18,393 bases of DNA from Candidatus Bipolaricaulota bacterium (GTDB lineage Bacteria; Bipolaricaulota; Bipolaricaulia; UBA7950; UBA9294): positions 1-18,393 of the forward strand of contig JAUWNS010000033.1 in the NCBI GenBank assembly GCA_030612485.1. Direction: 5' to 3'. The translations under genes and the position numbers were made by a program. The stretch's first letter is position 1. Each line of letters starts with the position of its first letter. Shown here in pieces: positions 13,830-18,393 of this stretch. The notes under the pieces are model-generated. The model had not been told where the DNA came from, made no database searches, and was given only the letters and a program-made list of their open reading frames with translations.

Positions 13830-15103
13830 AGTTCCTCCCGCAGGATCGGTCTTGCCTCGCGCACCACGGTGAGCGAGCCGGTGACGACCAGGGCGTCATC
13901 CTCTTTAAGGCTATTATACGCGCTGGTCACCCCCTCGCGGACGCTGGACGACCGAAGCGGGACGATTCCGAGCGATCTTGCCGTCTCCAACAGCAATTCG
14001 AGCGCCATTGCTCGCGGGCTCTTCGACCTGGTGAGGGTCACTGAGGAGAAGAGTGGAAAGAGGGCGCGGGCAATCGGTTCTAACTCCTTGTCGACCAGGA
14101 TGCCGAATAGAAGGTGACGGTGAATCTGGTTCGGGAGGGTTCGTTCGATATCCTCGGCGAGGGCGAGCGCTCCAGGTTGGTTGTGCGCCCCATCGAGGAT
14201 GACAAGCGGACGCTGCGAGATCACCTCGAAACGACCGGGCCAGCGGACCGCGGCTAGCCCCGCAGCGACCGCGTAGATCGGTATCGTGAGCCCGTCTTTG
14301 CGCAGGAGCTCGATCGCGCGCAGGGTCACCCGCAGGTTCGCTTGCTGATACCCCCCGAGTAGGGGAAGGAGGATCTCTTTTGGGAGGTTCGATCCCTCGA
14401 TCTGATAGGTCACCTTCTCCCAGTCGAAGGCGACCCGTTCAAGGTCGATCGTGTGGCAATCGGTGAGTGGGGCGTGGAGACGGGCGCACTCCGCAACGAG
14501 TATTCTCTGTGCCTCTAGAGGTAGATCACCGGCGAGGCATGGGACGTTCTCCTTGGCGATACCTGCCTTCTCCCACGCGATCTTCTCGATCGTCCCTCCG
14601 AGGAGGGCGAGGTGATCGCGCCCAACCGTGGTGAGGATCGTCAGGAGAGGAGAAAGGAGATTTGTGGCGTCGAACCGCCCTCCTAGCCCGACCTCGATCA
14701 CTGCCAGGTCGACTCTGTTTTTGGCGAAGTGATGGAAGGCGATCGCGGTGAGCGCCTCGAAGAGGGTAGGAGGATCTTTCGCGGCGAAGACAGGGAGAAG
14801 TTGTTCGACTGTACTAGCGAGTTCGTCTCCTTCGATCCAGAGATTGTCGATGCTGATCCGATCGCGGAAATCGATGAGGTCAGGGGAGGTAAACCGCCCC
14901 ACCCGATAGCCGGCCTGGGAGAGTACGCTCGCGAGCATCGCCGCGACCGACCCCTTCCCGTTCGTCCCGGCGATGTGCACCGCAGGGAAGGCCTGTTCGG
15001 GGTGATCGAGCACGTCGAGGAGACGGAGAATCCGGTCGAGGCCCGGTTTCACGTCGAGAGAGGGGAGCCTCTCCAGTGCGCGACGGGCCTCGGCGTAGGT
15101 CAA
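13817..15103 (-). CDS. folC: Folylpolyglutamate/dihydrofolate synthase
   Basis: This Mur-ligase-type enzyme adds glutamate to folates, and in many bacteria also makes dihydrofolate from dihydropteroate. The P-loop AGTNGKGSVAAM is at about 45-56, followed by TSPDLIDFRDRI, IEVGLGGRFDATN and DGAHNQPGALAL near the C-terminal domain. I chose the TTG at 15103 (428 residues) because GGAGGGG lies 5 bp upstream on the coding strand and it falls one base after the valS stop. A longer form from a TTG at 15124 has no ribosome site. Whether it has one or both activities cannot be read from the sequence. No separate folP or folK is in view. Confidence 0.92.
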   Translation of the reverse strand: MTYAEARRALERLPSLDVKPGLDRILRLLDVLDHPEQAFPAVHIAGTNGKGSVAAMLASVLSQAGYRVGRFTSPDLIDFRDRISIDNLWIEGDELASTVEQLLPVFAAKDPPTLFEALTAIAFHHFAKNRVDLAVIEVGLGGRFDATNLLSPLLTILTTVGRDHLALLGGTIEKIAWEKAGIAKENVPCLAGDLPLEAQRILVAECARLHAPLTDCHTIDLERVAFDWEKVTYQIEGSNLPKEILLPLLGGYQQANLRVTLRAIELLRKDGLTIPIYAVAAGLAAVRWPGRFEVISQRPLVILDGAHNQPGALALAEDIERTLPNQIHRHLLFGILVDKELEPIARALFPLFSSVTLTRSKSPRAMALELLLETARSLGIVPLRSSSVREGVTSAYNSLKEDDALVVTGSLTVVREARPILREELCRR

Positions 15104-15104
15104 T

Positions 15105-17732
15105 CTACCCCTCCAGTGCCGCAAGGTTCGCTTGCAGCCGCTTCTTCTTCGCGACGAACTCCTCTCTCTTCGACTCTTCTTTCTCCACCACGGCGCGCGG
15201 GGCCCGCTTCAAGAAGGCCGCGTTGCCGAGGTTCTTCTCGACTTTCTTGAGATCTGTCTCGACCTGGGTCAGTTCCCTTCTGAGCCGTGCGCGCTCGACA
15301 TCGATATCGATCCATTCCGCGAGGGGGACGAAGAGATCCGCATTGGCAAGGACCTGTCGTGCCGATCCAGCGGGTGCGGAGAGGTCCTCTCCTACCTGCC
15401 ACGCCTCGACGTTGGTGAGGGTGTTCAGCGCCTCCGTCTTCTCCGTGATCAGACTGGTGCGCTTCTGAGAGGATGTCCTAACGAGTACGGTGAGGCGCGC
15501 ACTCTGGGGGACGTTCAGCTCCGCGCGGATCGTCCGCACCGCGCCGACGACCTCGCGGAAGCGCTCCATATCCTCTTCCGCCTCAGGGTCGCGCGTGCCT
15601 GGCTGTGGGAAGGGGGCGATGCAGATGGATTCCGGCTCCTCGTTGAGCGTCTGCCAGATCTCCTCGCTGATGAACGGGACGAACGGGTGGAGGAGCTTCA
15701 GGATCTCCTTCAACACGTGGTACAGAATCCCCTTTGCTGCTCGGTCCTCCCCGCTGTTAAGCCGCACCTTGGCGAGCTCGAGGTACCAGTCGCAGAAGTC
15801 GTGCCAGATGAAGGCGTACAGACCTTCGATCGCCAGGTTGAAGCTGTAGGCATCGAGGTTCTCCCGTACGCCTTCAATGGTCGCGGCGAGGCGAGAGAGG
15901 ATGAATCGGTCCTCGAGTTCGCTCACCTTGTTAGGGAGCGGCGGCCGCTCGTTATCCAGGTTCAACAGGATGAACCGGCTCATGTTCCACACCTTGTTCA
16001 GGAAGTTGCGCGCCTCATCGAGGAGGGACTGCGGAAGGCGCATCGAACGCCCCTTGGAGGTCGACTGTGCAAGGGCGAACCTAAGGGCGTCCATCCCGTA
16101 GGTCTCTTTGACGTCCATCGGGTCGATGCTGTTCCCGCGGGACTTGCTCATCTTCTGTCCCTTCTCGTCCACGATCAACGGAGTGATGTACACCTCGGGG
16201 AATGGGACCTCACCGGTAAAGTGAAGGCCCATCATCACCATCCGTGAGACCCAGAAGAAGAGGATATCAAACCCGGTCAGGAGGACGGAGCTTGGGTAGA
16301 AGGTCTCTAGATCAAGTGTCTTCTCCGGCCAACCCATCACCGAAAACGGCCACAGGGAGGAGGAGAACCAGGTATCGAGAACGTCCTCTTCCTGCTTTAA
16401 TTCCACATCCTTGCCGTAGTGGGCGCGTGCCTGGGCGTGTGCGTCTTCCTCGTCCATCGCCGCGAATGGTCTCTCATCCGGTCCGTACCAGACAGGGATG
16501 CGGTGTCCCCACCACAGCTGCCGCGAGATGCACCAATCGCGAATGTTCTCCAGCCAATCGAAGTAGAGCTTGGTCCAGCGTTCGGGGACGAAGCGTACGC
16601 GGCCTGCACGCACAGCCTCGATCGCGGGTTCGGCGAGCGGCTTCATGCGGACGAACCACTGGTTCGAGATCAGCGGCTCCACCGCGGTGTTGCAGCGCTG
16701 ACAGTGTCCGACGGAGTGACGATACGGGACGACCTTCTCCAGGAGCCCCTTCTCGCGTAGGGCCTGGATGACCGCTTCTTCTGCCTCCTTGCGACCCATC
16801 CCAGCGAACGCTCCCCCGTTCTCATTGATCGTTCCATCATCGTTGAAGATGTTGATTGTTGAAAAATGGTTTCGTTCTCCGATCTCGGAGTCGATCGGGT
16901 CGTGGGCCGGGGTGATCTTGAGGACGCCAGTTCCGAACTCGGGGTCGACCTCCGCCGCTCCGACGCTCGGGAGCTCACGGGCGAGGAGAGGGAGGATCGC
17001 GATCTTTCCGATCAGGTGACGGTAGCGGTCGTCTTCTGGGTTCACGGCGACCCCGGTATCCCCAAGCATCGTCTCCGGCCTGGTGGTGGCGATAACCACG
17101 TGCCCCCCATCCTGCAGCGGATAGCGGATGTAGTAAAGGTTCCCGTCGATCTCGTGATGCTCGACCTCGATATCCGACAGGGCGGTCCCGCAGCGTGGGC
17201 ACCAGTTGATCATATAGTTTCCGCGGTAGATTAGCCCTTCGTTGTACATCTGGACGAACGCCTGACGGACGGCCTGCGACAGCCCCTCGTCGAGGGTGAA
17301 CCGCTGCCGCTTCCAGTCGCACGAGCAGCCGAGCGCCTTCAACTGGTCGATGATCTCCGACCCGTACTTCTTCTTCCAATCCCATACGCGCTCGACGAAC
17401 GCGTCGCGTCCGAGAGCGTGGCGTGAGGTTTCTTCCTTGGAGAGATCCTTCTCTACTACATTTTGCGTGGCGATTCCGGCGTGGTCCGTCCCCGGGAACC
17501 AGCACGAGGCGTATCCGTCCATCCGTTTGTAACGGATCAGGATGTCCTGCAGGGTGTTGTTCAGGGCGTGTCCCATGTGTAGACGCCCGGTGACGTTGGG
17601 AGGAGGGATGACGATGGAGAATGGTTTCTGCACGTCAGGTGCGATCTTGGCGTGAAAGAAGTCTCCCTCTTCCCAGAAATGATACAGCTTACCCTCCACC
17701 TCGGAGGGTTGATAGCGTTTGGAAAGCTCCAT
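15105..17732 (-). CDS. valS: Valyl-tRNA synthetase
   Basis: This cytoplasmic class I synthetase attaches valine to tRNA-Val. At 875 residues it has the normal length. The HIGH-type motif is LHMGH (51-55) after PPPNVTG and the KMSKS loop is at 527-531. The editing domain has TTRPETMLGDTGVAV (216-230), and Cys pairs CPRC (178-181) and CQRC (344-347) suggest zinc sites. The tRNA-binding C-terminal coiled coil covers about the last 60 residues and ends in a Lys/Arg-rich stretch. The ATG at 17732 follows GGAGAA. It sits between ndk and folC, with an unusual 102-bp leader. Confidence 0.97.
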   Translation of the reverse strand: MELSKRYQPSEVEGKLYHFWEEGDFFHAKIAPDVQKPFSIVIPPPNVTGRLHMGHALNNTLQDILIRYKRMDGYASCWFPGTDHAGIATQNVVEKDLSKEETSRHALGRDAFVERVWDWKKKYGSEIIDQLKALGCSCDWKRQRFTLDEGLSQAVRQAFVQMYNEGLIYRGNYMINWCPRCGTALSDIEVEHHEIDGNLYYIRYPLQDGGHVVIATTRPETMLGDTGVAVNPEDDRYRHLIGKIAILPLLARELPSVGAAEVDPEFGTGVLKITPAHDPIDSEIGERNHFSTINIFNDDGTINENGGAFAGMGRKEAEEAVIQALREKGLLEKVVPYRHSVGHCQRCNTAVEPLISNQWFVRMKPLAEPAIEAVRAGRVRFVPERWTKLYFDWLENIRDWCISRQLWWGHRIPVWYGPDERPFAAMDEEDAHAQARAHYGKDVELKQEEDVLDTWFSSSLWPFSVMGWPEKTLDLETFYPSSVLLTGFDILFFWVSRMVMMGLHFTGEVPFPEVYITPLIVDEKGQKMSKSRGNSIDPMDVKETYGMDALRFALAQSTSKGRSMRLPQSLLDEARNFLNKVWNMSRFILLNLDNERPPLPNKVSELEDRFILSRLAATIEGVRENLDAYSFNLAIEGLYAFIWHDFCDWYLELAKVRLNSGEDRAAKGILYHVLKEILKLLHPFVPFISEEIWQTLNEEPESICIAPFPQPGTRDPEAEEDMERFREVVGAVRTIRAELNVPQSARLTVLVRTSSQKRTSLITEKTEALNTLTNVEAWQVGEDLSAPAGSARQVLANADLFVPLAEWIDIDVERARLRRELTQVETDLKKVEKNLGNAAFLKRAPRAVVEKEESKREEFVAKKKRLQANLAALEG

Positions 17733-17763
17733 AGTTCTCCTTAGCTCTAGATCGACCGCATTC

Positions 17764-17820
17764 TCATCGTAGCGGCTCGATCAGAGAGACACACGTGTCT
17801 AGGCACGCGTGCCTCGGCAT
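17764..17820 (-). CDS. Possible 18-residue leader ORF upstream of valS
   Basis: On the minus strand, GGGGAGG sits five bases before an ATG at 17820. The frame reads MPRHACLDTCVSLIEPLR and stops at TGA (17764-17766), about 31 bp before valS. The ribosome site is better than that of many real genes here. The peptide has two Cys but only one Val, so a valine-attenuation leader is not supported. Its sequence is largely imposed by the tandem dyads, and it may never be translated. Confidence 0.25.
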   Translation of the reverse strand: MPRHACLDTCVSLIEPLR

Positions 17821-17828
17821 GTATACCT
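17787..17828. promoter_or_regulatory. Three tandem 14-bp dyads in the ndk-valS gap
   Basis: Three adjoining 14-mers are seen: AGACACACGTGTCT (17787-17800), AGGCACGCGTGCCT (17801-17814, a perfect palindrome) and CGGCATGTATACCT (17815-17828). They share the pattern nGRCAYRYRYRYCT, and each holds a 10-base run of alternating purine and pyrimidine. They could bind a regulator, form RNA hairpins in the valS leader, or be a small repeat. The function is unknown. Confidence 0.45.
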
Positions 17829-17834
17829 CCCCTG

Positions 17835-18284
17835 TTAGAGCCAGCTCGAAAGGGTGAGCTGGTAGTCGTAGATCTCCTCGGGAGGGAAGAAGAGCGCAAG
17901 CTCGCGCTTGGCTGAAGTGAGCGAATCGGAGCCGTGCACGAGGTTCTTCGTGAGGCTGAGTCCAAAGTCCCCCCGGATGGTCCCTGGCACCGCATTCTGC
18001 GGGTTGGTGACCCCCATGATTCCACGCACGACCTCGACAGCGTTCTCTCCCTCGATCGCCATGGCGACGATCGGCGAAGAGGTGATAAACGAGACCAGTT
18101 CAGAGAAGAACGGTTTCTCGATATGCTCCTGGTAGTGCGTGTGGGCGAGTTCTTCATCGACGTGCAGCATCCGCAGGCCGACGATCTTGAACCCCTTATC
18201 CTCGAAACGTGAGACGATCCGCCCGACGAGTCCGCGTTGTACGGAGTCGGGCTTGCAAAGAACTAATGTGCGTTGCACACTCAT
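17835..18284 (-). CDS. ndk: Nucleoside diphosphate kinase
   Basis: This enzyme transfers the gamma-phosphate between nucleoside triphosphates and diphosphates through a phospho-histidine, balancing NTP and dNTP pools. The 149-residue product has TLVLCKPDSVQRG (K11) at the start and the active-site segment NLVHGSDS with catalytic His117; NAVPGTIRGDFG precedes it. The family length is normal. I chose the ATG at 18284, 8 bp after AGGAGG; a TTG codon just before it would add one residue. The AGGAGG overlaps the stop of the upstream gene, so the two are probably co-transcribed. Confidence 0.96.
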   Translation of the reverse strand: MSVQRTLVLCKPDSVQRGLVGRIVSRFEDKGFKIVGLRMLHVDEELAHTHYQEHIEKPFFSELVSFITSSPIVAMAIEGENAVEVVRGIMGVTNPQNAVPGTIRGDFGLSLTKNLVHGSDSLTSAKRELALFFPPEEIYDYQLTLSSWL

Positions 18285-18296
18285 CAATGATACCTC

Positions 18297-18393
18297 CTAC
18301 GGCTTTCTGATGTAACGCCTCCCATCGACCTCCTGGATCAGGTTCTCCATCTGGAGCAGAAGGAGGATGTGAGCAGCGTCTGTCGGGGAAAGC
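18297..18393 (-). CDS. C-terminal end of a gene, probably DprA/Smf
   Basis: An open frame enters from the right edge and ends at TAG (18297-18299). Its last 31 residues include LSPTDAAHILLLLQMENLIQ and then EVDGRRYIRKP. The pattern of helix, leucine-rich helix, then a short strand ending GRRYIR fits the C-terminal winged helix of DprA/Smf proteins, which load RecA on single-stranded DNA during transformation. With so little sequence, another winged-helix protein is possible. The stop overlaps the ndk ribosome site. Confidence 0.45.
   Translation of the reverse strand, partial: LSPTDAAHILLLLQMENLIQEVDGRRYIRKP

Noticed and set aside
17733..17834. T-box riboswitch in front of valS
   Set aside because: The leader is only 102 nt and lacks a recognisable T-box sequence and a terminator hairpin with a T-run.

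Overview
The window is bacterial chromosome with tightly packed operons, moderate-to-high GC content and Shine-Dalgarno sites of the AGGAGG type. No rRNA or tRNA, CRISPR array, transposase or phage gene is visible. The gene content fits a deep-branching, probably anaerobic bacterium: a K+-dependent-type membrane pyrophosphatase, a rubredoxin, a NifS/NifU/Rrf2 Fe-S cassette, and SMC and ScpA proteins that read as archaeal-like. A lineage such as Bipolaricaulota (Acetothermia/OP1) or a Thermotoga-like relative is plausible. That is an inference from gene content, not something the sequence proves.

Layout, left to right. Bases 1-228 hold hairpin-rich non-coding DNA and a terminator. hppA (membrane pyrophosphatase) runs leftward from 2433 to 229. 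A divergent intergenic region with a symmetric promoter-like dyad separates it from a rightward gene for a secreted, membrane-anchored coiled-coil protein (2751-3671), which ends in a clear terminator. A new promoter then starts the rightward operon HTH protein - smc - scpA - scpB - rubredoxin (3790-8222), with ATGA or 1-nt overlaps at two of its joints. After a repeat-filled gap comes the rightward nifS - nifU - rrf2 operon (8569-10635). A possible small RNA and a block of palindromic repeats follow (10683-11038).

The right third is all leftward. prsW (12028-11114) appears to have its own promoter and possibly a leaderless mRNA. A degraded MITE-like repeat separates it from a housekeeping operon that enters from the right edge: probable dprA end - ndk - valS - folC - uppS - cdsA (18393-12226). 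These genes serve nucleotide balance, valyl-tRNA synthesis, folate, undecaprenyl carrier lipid and CDP-diacylglycerol synthesis. Most joints overlap or are only a few bases apart.

The most unusual content is the chromosome-condensation operon. Its SMC is only 840 residues long, because both coiled-coil arms are about half the usual length while heads and hinge are complete. Its head motifs and those of its ScpA look archaeal. It is preceded by an 84-residue helix-turn-helix protein whose stop overlaps the smc start. Other points worth a second look are two complementary fragments of a small inverted-repeat element (7315-7385 and 12111-12224), three tandem 14-bp dyads and a tiny ORF in the valS leader, a dyad inside the nifS promoter, and an orphan promoter-terminator pair after rrf2.
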